Origin: Curtobacterium sp. MCBD17_013
GTDB lineage: Bacteria; Actinomycetota; Actinomycetes; Actinomycetales; Microbacteriaceae
Length of the DNA: 64,000 nt
Assembly: GCF_003234565.1 (NCBI RefSeq)
Contig: NZ_QKTU01000002.1
Span: forward strand, 248,001 to 312,000
Reading direction: 5' to 3'
Made by a program: the position numbers and the translations under genes. Positions within the stretch are counted from its first letter, which is position 1. Every line of letters begins with the position of its first letter. The notes below the pieces were generated by a model. The model was given only the letters and a program-made list of their open reading frames with translations, ran no database searches and was not told the DNA's origin. Shown here piece by piece: positions 1 through 8,472 of the stretch.

Positions 1-6
1 CCGGGA

Positions 7-1518
7 TCACTTGTAATCGGGGTGGGCCTTCATCCACGCCTGCCACTGGGCGACCGCGGCCTCGTGTTCCGCGTAGGTCGTCGAGAACACGGTCGCTCCG
101 GTCTGCAGGTCGACCGTCACGAAGTACAGCCAGCTGCCGGCCGCGGGATGCATGACCGCGTTGATGGCGATGTCGCCCGGGTTCGAGATCGGACCGGGCG
201 GGAGCCCCTTGTGCTGGTACGTGTTGTACGGGTTGCCGGCGTCCGCGCGTTCGGCGTCGGTCGTGGTCACCCGGTCGGTGTGCCCGGTGCCGTACGCGAC
301 CGTCGCGTCCGACTGGAGCGGCATGCCCTGGTCGATGCGGTTCTGGAACACCCGGGCCACCTTCGGGTAGTCGGCGGCGAGTCCGGCTTCCTTCTGCACG
401 ACCGAGGCGAACGTCACGACGTGCGCGCGTTCGGCCACCGGCACCCCCGCGTCGTCGAGGTGCTGGTTCATGGTGTCGACCATCGACTGGAAGTACTGCG
501 TTGCCGTCCACGACGGGTTGATCGGGTACGTGGCGGGGAACAGGTAGCCCTCGAGGCTCGTCACGCCCGCAGGGAGGCCGTAACCCGAGACGTCCGCGGC
601 GGCGGCGGCCACCGACGCCTGGGTGAGGCCGGCCTTGCTCACGAGTGACGCCTCGACGTCCTTGAGCACCGCGCCCTCGGGGATCAGGACCGTCGCGGTC
701 ACCTTGTTCGCGCTGTCCTGCAGCGCCGCGAGGGCCGCCTTCGCGCTCATGTGGTGCTTGAGCTGGTACGAACCCGGCTGGAACTGGACGTCCTGCTTGG
801 TGAGGAGGAGCTGGTAGAACGCGGTCGAGGTCTTGACGACACCGCTCCGGTGCAGGGTCTTCGCGACGTCGCTGCCGATGTCGCCCTCTTTGATGGTGAC
901 CGTCACCTTGCCCGTGCCGCTCCCCGTGTAGTCGGTGGGTTCCTGCTTCTTCGTCAGGCTCGCGACGACCGACTGGACCTTCGGCACCACGAACAGGGTG
1001 GCGCCGGCACCCCCCGCGAGCACGATGGCGACGATCACGATGCCCGCGACGACCGCGCCCCGCGAGCGACGGCGGCGCGGCGGCTGCGGACGCCGGGAGG
1101 CCCCACCGCGACGCCCGGAGCGACGCCCGTCGCCGACTCCCCCGTCGCGGCCCGCCGCGGCTCCGACGGCGACCGCGGCGGAATCCTGCTCGGCCCGACC
1201 GGGCGCATCTCGGTCGGCGGTCTCGTCGTCGTGGTGGCCGAACAGCGCACGGACGTCGCTGTGGTGGTGGTCCTGTGGGTCGGTGACGACGTCGTCGCCC
1301 CCGCTGCTGCGGTCGGCCCGGGCCGCGGCCTCTCGAGCTGCGCGGCGGGTCAGGTGGGGAGGACGAGCATCGGCGGCGCTGGGTTCGAGCGGAGCTCCGG
1401 CTCGGTCCGGAGCGGAAGGTGCCCGGTCGTCGGCGGCCCCGACGGCGCGGTCGTCACGCTGCTGGTCGGCATCGTCGCCGGGCGCGATGATCGCACGCCA
1501 ATCAAGGTCGTCTGCCAC
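7..1518 (-). CDS. mltG: Endolytic murein transglycosylase MltG
   Basis: 503 residues of the YceG/MltG family, which cleaves nascent peptidoglycan glycan strands at the outer face of the membrane and limits their length. Residues 1-150 are a long, disordered cytoplasmic region rich in Asp, Ala and Arg; one membrane segment follows at about 154-178, after a run of Arg. The extracytoplasmic part has a LysM-like section and the family catalytic segment with VQKEAG (the Glu is the family's catalytic residue), QNRI and LQSDATVAYG. It lies 55 bp downstream of ruvX, as in many actinobacteria (alaS-ruvX-mltG). The stop codon is 6 bp from the window edge, so anything downstream is not visible. The start at 1518 gives the full acidic N-terminus; a later start is possible. 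Confidence 0.95.
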   Translation of the reverse strand: MADDLDWRAIIAPGDDADQQRDDRAVGAADDRAPSAPDRAGAPLEPSAADARPPHLTRRAAREAAARADRSSGGDDVVTDPQDHHHSDVRALFGHHDDETADRDAPGRAEQDSAAVAVGAAAGRDGGVGDGRRSGRRGGASRRPQPPRRRRSRGAVVAGIVIVAIVLAGGAGATLFVVPKVQSVVASLTKKQEPTDYTGSGTGKVTVTIKEGDIGSDVAKTLHRSGVVKTSTAFYQLLLTKQDVQFQPGSYQLKHHMSAKAALAALQDSANKVTATVLIPEGAVLKDVEASLVSKAGLTQASVAAAAADVSGYGLPAGVTSLEGYLFPATYPINPSWTATQYFQSMVDTMNQHLDDAGVPVAERAHVVTFASVVQKEAGLAADYPKVARVFQNRIDQGMPLQSDATVAYGTGHTDRVTTTDAERADAGNPYNTYQHKGLPPGPISNPGDIAINAVMHPAAGSWLYFVTVDLQTGATVFSTTYAEHEAAVAQWQAWMKAHPDYK

Positions 1519-1573
1519 GCTGCTCGATGTTCCTCGGGTCGGTGTTGCTCGGATCGGGTCGCTCTCGCACGAG

Positions 1574-2017
1574 TCACGGGATCAGTGACCCCGGCGGAGT
1601 GCCTCCCGAGCGCTCTCGGTCGAGCGCATGTTGCAGAATGATAACAGCGGCGGCTTGATCGATGACGGCTCGCGATCTCCGGCTGTCCCGGCCCGCCTCG
1701 CGCATGCCCCGCTGGGCGCTTACGGTCGACAGCCGTTCGTCCACGAGGCGCACCGGGACCCGGGTCGCGATCCGTGCGGCGAAGGCCCGCGCGTCCGTGG
1801 TCGACGGGGTGTCGTCCCCGGACAGCGACAACGGGAGCCCGACGATCACCTCGATCGCGTCGTACTCCGCCGCGAGCTCGAGGATCCGGGGCACGTCTCG
1901 CCGGTCATCGCGACGGACGGTCTCGACCGGGGTGGCGAGCAGGCCGTCGCGGTCCGACACCGCCACCCCGATGCGCGCCCGTCCGACGTCGACGCCGAGG
2001 CGCCTCCCGGTGCGCAC
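1574..2017 (-). CDS. ruvX: Putative pre-16S rRNA nuclease RuvX (YqgF)
   Basis: 147 residues, the usual length for the YqgF/RuvX RNase H-fold family, which acts in 16S rRNA 5'-end maturation and was once annotated as a Holliday junction resolvase. The first acidic motif is visible as LGVDVGRARIGVAVSD, followed by IVGLPLSLSGDD, VRLVDERLSTV and the C-terminal IDQAAAVIILQ, matching the family's conserved blocks. The open frame runs further upstream through alaS, but the protein begins at the GTG at 2017, only 5 bp after the alaS stop, so translation is probably coupled to alaS. Confidence 0.93.
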   Translation of the reverse strand: MRTGRRLGVDVGRARIGVAVSDRDGLLATPVETVRRDDRRDVPRILELAAEYDAIEVIVGLPLSLSGDDTPSTTDARAFAARIATRVPVRLVDERLSTVSAQRGMREAGRDSRRSRAVIDQAAAVIILQHALDRERSGGTPPGSLIP

Positions 2018-2022
2018 GCCGG

Positions 2023-4680
2023 TCAGGCGCCGAGACGATCGGTGACCGCACGGAGCGCTGCGGGGAGCGCCGCCACGTCGGTGCCGCCGCCCTGGGCGAG
2101 GTCCGGCTTGCCGCCGCCGCCCCCGCCGAGGACGCCGGCGGCCTCCTTCGCGAGGGGGCCCGCCTGGACGCCGTGCTGTCGAGCGGCGTCGTTGGTGGCG
2201 ACGATGACGGCCGGTTTGCCGTTCACGACCGCACCGAGCACGACGACGGCCGCGTCCGTGCCGAGCTGCCCGCGCACGGCGGTCGCGAGGGACCGGAGGT
2301 CGTCCGACGAGTTCAGGCCCTCGACCGTCTGCGCGACGACGGTGGTGTCGCCGACCTTGCCAGCGGTCCGAGCGATGCCCGGGACGCGCTGCTGCAGGTT
2401 CGCCGACTCGAACTCGGCGATCCGCTTCTCGGCGCTCTTGAGGTCGGCCATCAGTCCGGCGACACGGGCGGGGAGGTCCTCGCGCGGCGCCTTCAACGCG
2501 CTCGACAGCTGCGACACGATGGTCCGCTCGACGGCGAGGTCGCGGAAACCCTCGAGCCCGACGAGCGCCTCGACACGGCGGTTCGTCGACCCGACGCTGC
2601 TCTCGCCCACGAGGTTGACGAGCCCGACCTGGGCGCTCGACGCCACGTGCGTGCCACCACACAGCTCGCGCGACCAGGGTCCGCCGATGTCGACCATCCG
2701 GACCTCGGACCCGTACTTCTCGCCGAAGAGTGCCTGCGCCCCGAGCGCCTTCGCCTCGTCGAGCGGCAGGACACGGGTCGTGACGTCGAGGTCGGACCGG
2801 ATGGCGCCGTTCACGACGTCCTCGATCTCGGTCCGCGTCGCGAGGGACACGGGCTGGCTCCACGAGAAGTCGAGCCGCATGTACCCGGCCTTGTTGTACG
2901 AGCCGGCCTGCAGCGCGTCGGGCCCGAGGATCTCGCGCAGTGCCGCGTTCACCAGGTGCGTCGCGGAGTGGGCCTGGGTCGCACCGCGCCGGTACTCGGC
3001 GTCGACCACCGTGGTCGCGGCGTCACCGACCCCGACCTCGCCCGACCGCACCTGCACCGTGTGGCTGTACAGGCCCGCGACCGGCTTCTGCACATCGAGC
3101 ACCTCGAGGTCGAAACCGTTGCCGACGATCGATCCCTGGTCGGCGTCCTGTCCGCCCGACTCCGCGTACAGCGAGGTCTCGGCGAGGACGATCTCGGCGA
3201 TGTCGCCCGCCACCGCGCGGTCCACGCCCCGGCCGTCGACGATGATCCCGAGCACACGGGTCTCGGTCTCGAGGGTGTCGTACCCCGTGAACACGGTCTC
3301 GCCCTGGGCACGGAAGGCGCTGTAGACGCTGAGGTCCGCCAGCGCGCGCTTCTTGCTCTTGGCGTCGGCCTTGGCACGAGCACGCTGGTCCGCCATGAGG
3401 GTGTCGAACGCCGCGCGGTCGACACGCAGGCCGGCTTCCTCGGCCATCTCGAGCGTGAGGTCGATCGGGAACCCGAACGTGTCGTGCAGGAGGAACGCGG
3501 TGTCGCCGCCGATCGGGGCACCCCCGTCCTGCTTGGCGCGGTCGACGGCGACGTCGAGGATGGTCGTGCCCTGCTCGAGCGTGCGGAGGAACGCGTCCTC
3601 CTCGGCGAAGGCGAGCCGCGCGATGCGGTCGAAGTCGTCGTGGACCTCGGGGTACGCGGCCTTCATGGCGTCGCGGGACGCCGGGAAGAGCTCCGGGAAG
3701 GTGGCGTCCTGGACCCCGAGGAGTCGCATCGCGCGGACCGAACGCCGGAGCAGCCGCCGGAGGATGTACCCGCGGCCCTCGTTCGACGGCTGGACACCGT
3801 CCGACATGAGCATCAGCGACGACCGGACGTGGTCCGCGATGACGCGCATGCGGACGTCGTCGCCGTGGTCGGCGCCGTACCGACGACCGGAGAGCTCCGC
3901 GGCGCGGTCGAGCACCGGGCGGACCTGGTCGATCTCGTACATGTTGTCGACGCCCTGCTTGAGGAAGGCGACGCGCTCGAGACCCATGCCCGTGTCGATG
4001 TTCTTGCTCGGGAGCTCCCCGACGATCTCGAAGTCGTACTTCGAGCGGACGTCCTGGATCTGGTACTGCATGAACACGAGGTTCCAGATCTCGACGTAGC
4101 GGTCGTCGTCGGTCGCGGGGCCGCCGTCGGCGCCGTAGGCAGGACCGCGGTCGAAGAAGATCTCGGAGCAGGGGCCCGCCGGGCCGGGTTGACCGGTCGA
4201 CCAGTAGTTCGTGTCCTTGTCGAGCCGCTGGATGCGCTCGTCCGGCAGCCCGGCGATCTGCTTCCAGTACCGGATGGCCTCGTCGTCGTCCTTGTACACG
4301 GTGACCCAGAGGTCCTTCGGGTCGAACCCGAGACCCCCGTCCGACTCGTTCGACGTGAGCAGCTCCCACGCGTACGTGATCGCCTGCTCCTTGAAGTAGT
4401 CGCCGAACGAGAAGTTCCCGTTCATCTGGAAGAAGGTGCCGTGCCGCGGCGTCCGCCCGACCTCTTCGATGTCGTTCGTGCGGATGCACTTCTGCACGCT
4501 CGTGGCCCTGGGGAACGGCGCCGGCACCAGACCGGACAGGTACGGGATGAACGGGACCATCCCCGCGACGGTGAACAGCAGCGAGGGGTCGTCCGACACG
4601 AGCGAGGCGGAGGGGACGACGGTGTGGCCACGGTCCCCGAAGTACTCGAGCCAGCGGCGGCGGATGTCAGCGGTCTGCAT
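2023..4680 (-). CDS. alaS: Alanine--tRNA ligase
   Basis: 885-residue AlaRS that charges tRNA-Ala. The N-terminus (MQTADIRRRWLEYFGDRGH) and the class II catalytic core are typical. The editing domain has the zinc-site HSATH near residues 562-566 and CGGTH near 672. A glycine-rich C-Ala end follows (GGGGGGKPDLAQGGG). Length equals the family norm. It is followed after 5 bp by ruvX and preceded by a short membrane-protein gene. Confidence 0.98.
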   Translation of the reverse strand: MQTADIRRRWLEYFGDRGHTVVPSASLVSDDPSLLFTVAGMVPFIPYLSGLVPAPFPRATSVQKCIRTNDIEEVGRTPRHGTFFQMNGNFSFGDYFKEQAITYAWELLTSNESDGGLGFDPKDLWVTVYKDDDEAIRYWKQIAGLPDERIQRLDKDTNYWSTGQPGPAGPCSEIFFDRGPAYGADGGPATDDDRYVEIWNLVFMQYQIQDVRSKYDFEIVGELPSKNIDTGMGLERVAFLKQGVDNMYEIDQVRPVLDRAAELSGRRYGADHGDDVRMRVIADHVRSSLMLMSDGVQPSNEGRGYILRRLLRRSVRAMRLLGVQDATFPELFPASRDAMKAAYPEVHDDFDRIARLAFAEEDAFLRTLEQGTTILDVAVDRAKQDGGAPIGGDTAFLLHDTFGFPIDLTLEMAEEAGLRVDRAAFDTLMADQRARAKADAKSKKRALADLSVYSAFRAQGETVFTGYDTLETETRVLGIIVDGRGVDRAVAGDIAEIVLAETSLYAESGGQDADQGSIVGNGFDLEVLDVQKPVAGLYSHTVQVRSGEVGVGDAATTVVDAEYRRGATQAHSATHLVNAALREILGPDALQAGSYNKAGYMRLDFSWSQPVSLATRTEIEDVVNGAIRSDLDVTTRVLPLDEAKALGAQALFGEKYGSEVRMVDIGGPWSRELCGGTHVASSAQVGLVNLVGESSVGSTNRRVEALVGLEGFRDLAVERTIVSQLSSALKAPREDLPARVAGLMADLKSAEKRIAEFESANLQQRVPGIARTAGKVGDTTVVAQTVEGLNSSDDLRSLATAVRGQLGTDAAVVVLGAVVNGKPAVIVATNDAARQHGVQAGPLAKEAAGVLGGGGGGKPDLAQGGGTDVAALPAALRAVTDRLGA

Positions 4681-4764
4681 GGTGCTTCCTGGTCGTGACG
4701 GTGGACTGGCGGGGTGACGGAACGGGCCCCCGGGCGGAGACCGGGGCCGGCCGCACCGATGGGG

Positions 4765-4959
4765 TCAGGCGTGGTCGCCGGGGCGTGCCCGCAACTCGGC
4801 CTCGCGCGAGCGGTAGCCATCGGCGACGGCGGATGCGAAGGCCTTCGCGGCCGATCCGGCCCGGACCACGGGGCGCTGGGCAGCCTGCGACCGGTCGACC
4901 CGCCGCGCGAGGACGAACCCCACCACGAGACCGACGGCGACGAAGAACAGCTGCTTCAC
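4765..4959 (-). CDS. Small membrane-anchored protein of unknown function
   Basis: 64 residues. Residues 2-19 form one hydrophobic segment (QLFFVAVGLVVGFVLARRV); the rest is a basic/acidic soluble tail ending in a charged stretch. It lies between rpsD and alaS on the same strand, and third codon positions are strongly G/C. I know of small membrane proteins in this position in related actinobacteria but no function. It could be a membrane-tethered accessory factor; nothing in the sequence says of what. Confidence 0.7.
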   Translation of the reverse strand: MKQLFFVAVGLVVGFVLARRVDRSQAAQRPVVRAGSAAKAFASAVADGYRSREAELRARPGDHA

Positions 4960-5024
4960 GTCCGGCTCCCTCCCACACCCGCAGGCGTGCCCTGCCCAGC
5001 TTAGTGCGGTCCGCCGGAACGCCG

Positions 5025-5059
5025 GAGGGCGGGCCGTCCGCTGTGGACGACCCGCCCTC
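5025..5059 (-). terminator. Stem-loop downstream of rpsD, probable terminator
   Basis: Arms at 5025-5039 and 5045-5059 pair over 15 bp around a 5-nt loop. The single imperfect position becomes a G-U pair in the minus-strand transcript. It starts 18 bp after the rpsD stop codon. There is no clear U-tract, so it may be a U-less terminator or a 3'-end stabilising hairpin. Confidence 0.6.
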
Positions 5060-5076
5060 GGCGGTGGTGCTGTGGA

Positions 5077-5706
5077 TCAGCGGGCGGCGTAGTACTCGAC
5101 GACCAGCTGGACCTCGCAGGTCACGGGGACCTCGGCGCGCTTCGGGCGACGCACGAGGCGGGCCTGGAGCTTGTCGATCTCGACCTCGAGGTACCCGGGC
5201 ACCTTCGGGAGGACGTCCAGGTGACCACCGGCGGCGGCGACCTGGAACGGCTCGAGCGACTCGGAGCGCTGCTTGACGTGGATCAGCTGCCCCGGCTTGA
5301 CGCGGAACGAGGGACGGTCGACGAGCTTGCCGTCGACCAGGATGTGGCGGTGCACGACGAGCTGGCGTGCCTGCGCGGTGGTCCGGGCGAAGCCGGCGCG
5401 GAGGACGAGCGCGTCGAGACGCTCCTCGAGGAGCTCGACCAGGCTCTCACCCGTCAGGCCCTTCGACTTGCGGGCCTCTTCGAAGACGATGCGGAGCTGC
5501 TTCTCGCGGATGCCGTACTGGGCACGGAGACGCTGCTTCTCACGGAGGCGGACGGCGTAGTCGCTGTCGGCCTTGCGGCGGGTGCGACCGTGCTCACCCG
5601 GCCCGTAGGGGCGCTTCTCGAGGTAACGGGCCGCCTTCGGCGTCAGCGGGATGCCGAGCGCGCGCGACAGGCGGGTCTTGCTGCGGGAACGTGACTTGGT
5701 AGACAC
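5077..5706 (-). CDS. rpsD: 30S ribosomal protein S4
   Basis: 209 residues, a primary 16S rRNA-binding protein that nucleates assembly of the 30S body. The N-terminus (STKSRSRSKTRLSRALG) contains no cysteine, so this is the zinc-free form of S4. YGPGEHGR and the S4 RNA-binding domain (LDALVLRAGFARTTAQARQ) are present. An ATG lies 33 bp upstream in frame, but I chose the GTG at 5706: an AGGA ribosome binding site sits just before it and the family N-terminus starts there. It is a single gene, not in the alpha operon, as is usual for this family of bacteria. Confidence 0.97.
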   Translation of the reverse strand: MSTKSRSRSKTRLSRALGIPLTPKAARYLEKRPYGPGEHGRTRRKADSDYAVRLREKQRLRAQYGIREKQLRIVFEEARKSKGLTGESLVELLEERLDALVLRAGFARTTAQARQLVVHRHILVDGKLVDRPSFRVKPGQLIHVKQRSESLEPFQVAAAGGHLDVLPKVPGYLEVEIDKLQARLVRRPKRAEVPVTCEVQLVVEYYAAR

Positions 5707-5776
5707 AGGGTCCTTTTCTGTACTGAACGAACGGATCACGGTGGCCCCGCCGTGCGCACACGACGATCACCTGCGG

Positions 5777-5796
5777 CGCTCCGCTGACGCGGAGCG
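5777..5796 (-). other. Hairpin in the rpsD 5' leader
   Basis: A perfect 8-bp stem with a 4-nt loop (arms 5777-5784 and 5789-5796) lies about 70-90 nt upstream of the rpsD start. S4 is an autoregulatory RNA-binding protein in several bacteria, so a leader structure could be its target here. That role is inference; the pairing is seen. Confidence 0.4.
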
Positions 5797-5915
5797 GATC
5801 GCCCGTGACGGGATCCAGAGGGATGAGCCTGTGGGATCGGACGGCTACAGTCCGAACCGCGGTCACTGCGGTCCTCGACGCAGCCGCACGCGAGGACCCG
5901 GACGTGGGCGCGAAC

Positions 5916-5924
5916 AGCATAGCA
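5916..5924 (-). promoter_or_regulatory. Candidate extended -10 promoter for rpsD
   Basis: On the minus strand this reads TGCTATGCT, an extended -10 (TGn plus TATGCT). No good -35 is visible. Transcription from here would give rpsD a leader of about 200 nt that includes the stem at 5777-5796. Confidence 0.4.
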
Positions 5925-5963
5925 GGGCGGCCGCGGCCGTCGGAAGCAGCGAGGCCGTGCGTG

Positions 5964-7325
5964 TCAGGATCCGCGGATGATGCGCCGCAGTCGGTCGAGT
6001 CGCGGTCCGACCTCGCGCTCGTTCCCGTTCGTCGTGGGGCTGTAGTACTCGGTGCCCTCGAGGACGTCGGGGAGGTACTGCTGTCGCGCCACCCCGTGCT
6101 CGGCGTCGTGCGCGTAGACGTACCCCTTGCCGTGGCCGAGCCGCTTCGCACCGGGGTAGTGCGCGTCGCGCAGGTGGGTGGGGACGACTCCCATCCGGCC
6201 CGCCCGGACATCGGCGATCGCCGCGTCGATGCCGGTGTACGCGGCGTTCGACTTGGGTGCGGTGGCGAGGTAGACCACCGCCTCGGCGAGGGGGATGCGG
6301 CCCTCGGGCATCCCGATCAGCTGCACGGCCTGGGCTGCGGCGACCGCGATCGGGAGCGCCTGGGGATCGGCCATCCCGATGTCCTCGGACGCCGAGATGA
6401 TCACCCGGCGCGCGATGAACCGCGGGTCCTCGCCCGCCTCGATCATGCGGGCCAGGTAGTGCAGCGCGGCATCGACGTCGCTGCCACGGATCGACTTGAT
6501 GAACGCGCTGATGACGTCGTAGTGCTCGTCCCCCTGCCGGTCGTACCGCAGGAGCGCGCGGTCCACCGCGGCCGCGATCGTCTCGGCCGTGACGACCGGC
6601 ACGGTCTCGTGGTCGTCCGACGCCGCGATCGCCGACTGCGCGGCCGCCTCGAGGGCGGTCAGGGCACGGCGGGCGTCACCCGAGGCGAGTCGGACGAGCG
6701 CCGCACGGGCCTCGTCACCGAGGACGACGGTCCCGGCCAGTCCACGAGGATCCTCCACGGCGCGGTCGACCAGGGTCCCGAGGTCCGCGTCGGACAGCGG
6801 GCGCAGTGTCAGGAGCAACGACCGGGAGAGCAGGGGCGCGATGACCGAGAACGAGGGGTTCTCGGTCGTCGCGGCGATGAGGACGACCCAGCCGTTCTCG
6901 ACCCCCGGCAGCAGGGCGTCCTGCTGGGCCTTGCTGAACCGGTGGATCTCGTCGAGGAACAGGACGGTGGTCGAGCCGTAGAGATCGCGGTGGGCGAGGG
7001 CGCGCTCCATCACCTCACGCACGTCCTTGACGCCTGCGGTGACGGCGCTCAGTTCGACGAAGGCCCGACCGGAAGAACGGGCGATGGCCTGCGCGATGGT
7101 GGTCTTGCCGGTGCCCGGTGGACCCCAGAGGATGACCGAGACGCCACCGGGACGGTCGTCCGCTCCGGACGCCAGGGACACGAGTGGTGATCCGCGCCCG
7201 AGCAGGTGCCCCTGCCCGGCGACCTCGTCGAGGCTCGTCGGCCGCATGCGCACGGCGAGCGGCGCCGCGCCCTGACCGACGCCCGGCGCGCTCTGCACGC
7301 CCGTCACCGACCGGTCCGCTGCCAT
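5964..7325 (-). CDS. rarA: Replication-associated recombination protein A (RarA/MgsA AAA+ ATPase)
   Basis: About 453 residues. RarA is a clamp-loader-like AAA+ ATPase acting at stalled replication forks. Walker A is GPPGTGKTT and Walker B is LFLDEIH. The family's [20 protein letters not shown] opening and C-terminal tetramerisation region with [17 protein letters not shown] are present. Three in-frame ATGs lie at 7355, 7334 and 7325. I chose 7325 because a TACCAT -10 ends exactly 7 nt before it, implying a leaderless mRNA, and no ribosome binding site fits the upstream ATGs. Confidence 0.93.
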   Translation of the reverse strand: MAADRSVTGVQSAPGVGQGAAPLAVRMRPTSLDEVAGQGHLLGRGSPLVSLASGADDRPGGVSVILWGPPGTGKTTIAQAIARSSGRAFVELSAVTAGVKDVREVMERALAHRDLYGSTTVLFLDEIHRFSKAQQDALLPGVENGWVVLIAATTENPSFSVIAPLLSRSLLLTLRPLSDADLGTLVDRAVEDPRGLAGTVVLGDEARAALVRLASGDARRALTALEAAAQSAIAASDDHETVPVVTAETIAAAVDRALLRYDRQGDEHYDVISAFIKSIRGSDVDAALHYLARMIEAGEDPRFIARRVIISASEDIGMADPQALPIAVAAAQAVQLIGMPEGRIPLAEAVVYLATAPKSNAAYTGIDAAIADVRAGRMGVVPTHLRDAHYPGAKRLGHGKGYVYAHDAEHGVARQQYLPDVLEGTEYYSPTTNGNEREVGPRLDRLRRIIRGS

Positions 7326-7332
7326 GTCCCCC

Positions 7333-7338
7333 ATGGTA
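7333..7338 (-). promoter_or_regulatory. -10 element of a probable leaderless rarA transcript
   Basis: The minus strand reads TACCAT, followed by 7 nt and then the ATG at 7325. This places the expected transcription start on or next to the A of the start codon. Confidence 0.4.
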
Positions 7339-7429
7339 AGCGGCGGCACCGACACGATGCGCGGGACCGGGAGGACGCCACCACCGCAGGCCGCGGCGAT
7401 CGGTCATCGGGTCGTCCACTACGATCCTC

Positions 7430-7435
7430 CCTGGC
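7430..7435 (+). promoter_or_regulatory. Candidate -10 for the cyclophilin gene
   Basis: TACGAT, a strong actinobacterial -10 match, 39 bp before the GTG at 7475. It would leave a leader of roughly 33 nt with a good GGAGG site. No convincing -35 was found. Confidence 0.4.
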
Positions 7436-7474
7436 ACCGGGGCGGCCGGGACGCGGGACCAGGGCGGAGGACAC

Positions 7475-8302
7475 GTGGCACCGAGGAACCAGGGCAGGGA
7501 TGCCAGGGAGGCGCGCGACCGCCTCCGTCTGTACCAGGCGCGCCAGGGCCTCCACGACCGGCGACGCCGGAGGCGGCGGCGGGACGACCTCGTCGCAATC
7601 GTGGCACTCGTCGTCGTCGCGGCACTCGCCACGGGCTCACAGCTCGTGCACGACGGGCGGGCGACGGCCTCCGCATCCGCATCGGCATCGGCATCCGCGT
7701 CCGCGTCCGCGACGAGCACGCCGACCCCGTCCGCCAGCGCCACCGCGGCGGACACCGGGAACGTGCCGAGCGCGTCCATCGCGAAGGCCTCGACCTGGAC
7801 GGGCAGGCTCACGCTCAACAAGACGGTCACGTTGGACATCGAACTCGACGGGAAGGCGGCACCCCAGTCGACGAGCGTCCTGGTCGACCTCATCCGCAAG
7901 CAGTTCTACGACGGCACGTCCTGCCACCGGCTCAGCGTCACGAAGGGGGCACAGTTCATCCAGTGCGGCTCCGCCAACGGCGACGGCACCGGGGACGCCG
8001 GGTTCGAGTACGGACCGCTCGAGAACGTGCCCGCGGACGGCGACTACCCGACCGGCACGATCGCCATGGCCAGGAGCAGCTCGCAGTACTCCCAGAACAC
8101 GCAGTTCTTCATCACCTACGGCGACACGCACCTCGACGGCTCGACCGGTGGCTACACGGTCGTCGGCAAGGTGACCGCGGGGCTCCCCCGGCTCCGGAAG
8201 ACGATCACGTCGAAGGGGATCGGCACCGCCGGCAGCGACGGTACCGGTGCGCCGAAGGTCCCCACGACCATCACGGGCGCGACCATCGCCATCGAGCGGT
8301 GA
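7475..8302 (+). CDS. Membrane-anchored cyclophilin-type peptidyl-prolyl isomerase
   Basis: 275 residues. A basic N-terminus precedes one membrane segment (about 40-57), then a Ser-Ala repeat linker (66-79), then a cyclophilin domain from about 105 onward: FYDGTSCHRL, GTGDAGFEYG, GTIAMARSSSQYSQNTQFFI and GYTVVGKV match the family's active-site segments. It is predicted to act on proteins outside the membrane. The start is the GTG at 7475, with GGAGG 5 nt upstream. It lies just after and opposite to rarA. It shows the domain layout of actinobacterial surface cyclophilins, but substrates are unknown. Confidence 0.9.
   Translation: MAPRNQGRDAREARDRLRLYQARQGLHDRRRRRRRRDDLVAIVALVVVAALATGSQLVHDGRATASASASASASASASATSTPTPSASATAADTGNVPSASIAKASTWTGRLTLNKTVTLDIELDGKAAPQSTSVLVDLIRKQFYDGTSCHRLSVTKGAQFIQCGSANGDGTGDAGFEYGPLENVPADGDYPTGTIAMARSSSQYSQNTQFFITYGDTHLDGSTGGYTVVGKVTAGLPRLRKTITSKGIGTAGSDGTGAPKVPTTITGATIAIER
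7670..7711 (+). repeat. Hexanucleotide repeat coding for a Ser-Ala linker
   Basis: Seven consecutive 6-bp units of the form TCSGCR encode (Ser-Ala)7 between the membrane segment and cyclophilin domain. The third-position variation shows the units have partly diverged. Confidence 0.85.
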
Positions 8303-8407
8303 CCCACGGCCTCCCCGGCGGAACGGTTGGTCCTGTGTCGGAGGTGCCGCCGCCACCGGCCGCCCACGCCCCTGGCAAGTGACCCGTCGCCATCACAGCC
8401 CGTGCAA

Positions 8408-8413
8408 TAGGCT
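8408..8413 (+). promoter_or_regulatory. Candidate -10 for the DUF349 gene
   Basis: TAGGCT, the same hexamer found 6 nt before mutY. It would give a transcript starting near 8420, ahead of both possible GTG starts (8434 and 8473). Confidence 0.3.
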
Positions 8414-8472
8414 GGCGTCCTGACCGGCCGACGGTGACGTCGGCGAGCACGACCACGATCGAGGCGAGACCT

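Noticed and set aside
1774-4698. A 974-codon open frame on the plus strand over alaS
   Set aside because: Mirror of a well-conserved alaS; the product has no recognisable feature.
5707-5739. Upstream ATG giving S4 an extra 11 residues
   Set aside because: The extension is not family-like and would cover the ribosome binding site of the GTG at 5706.
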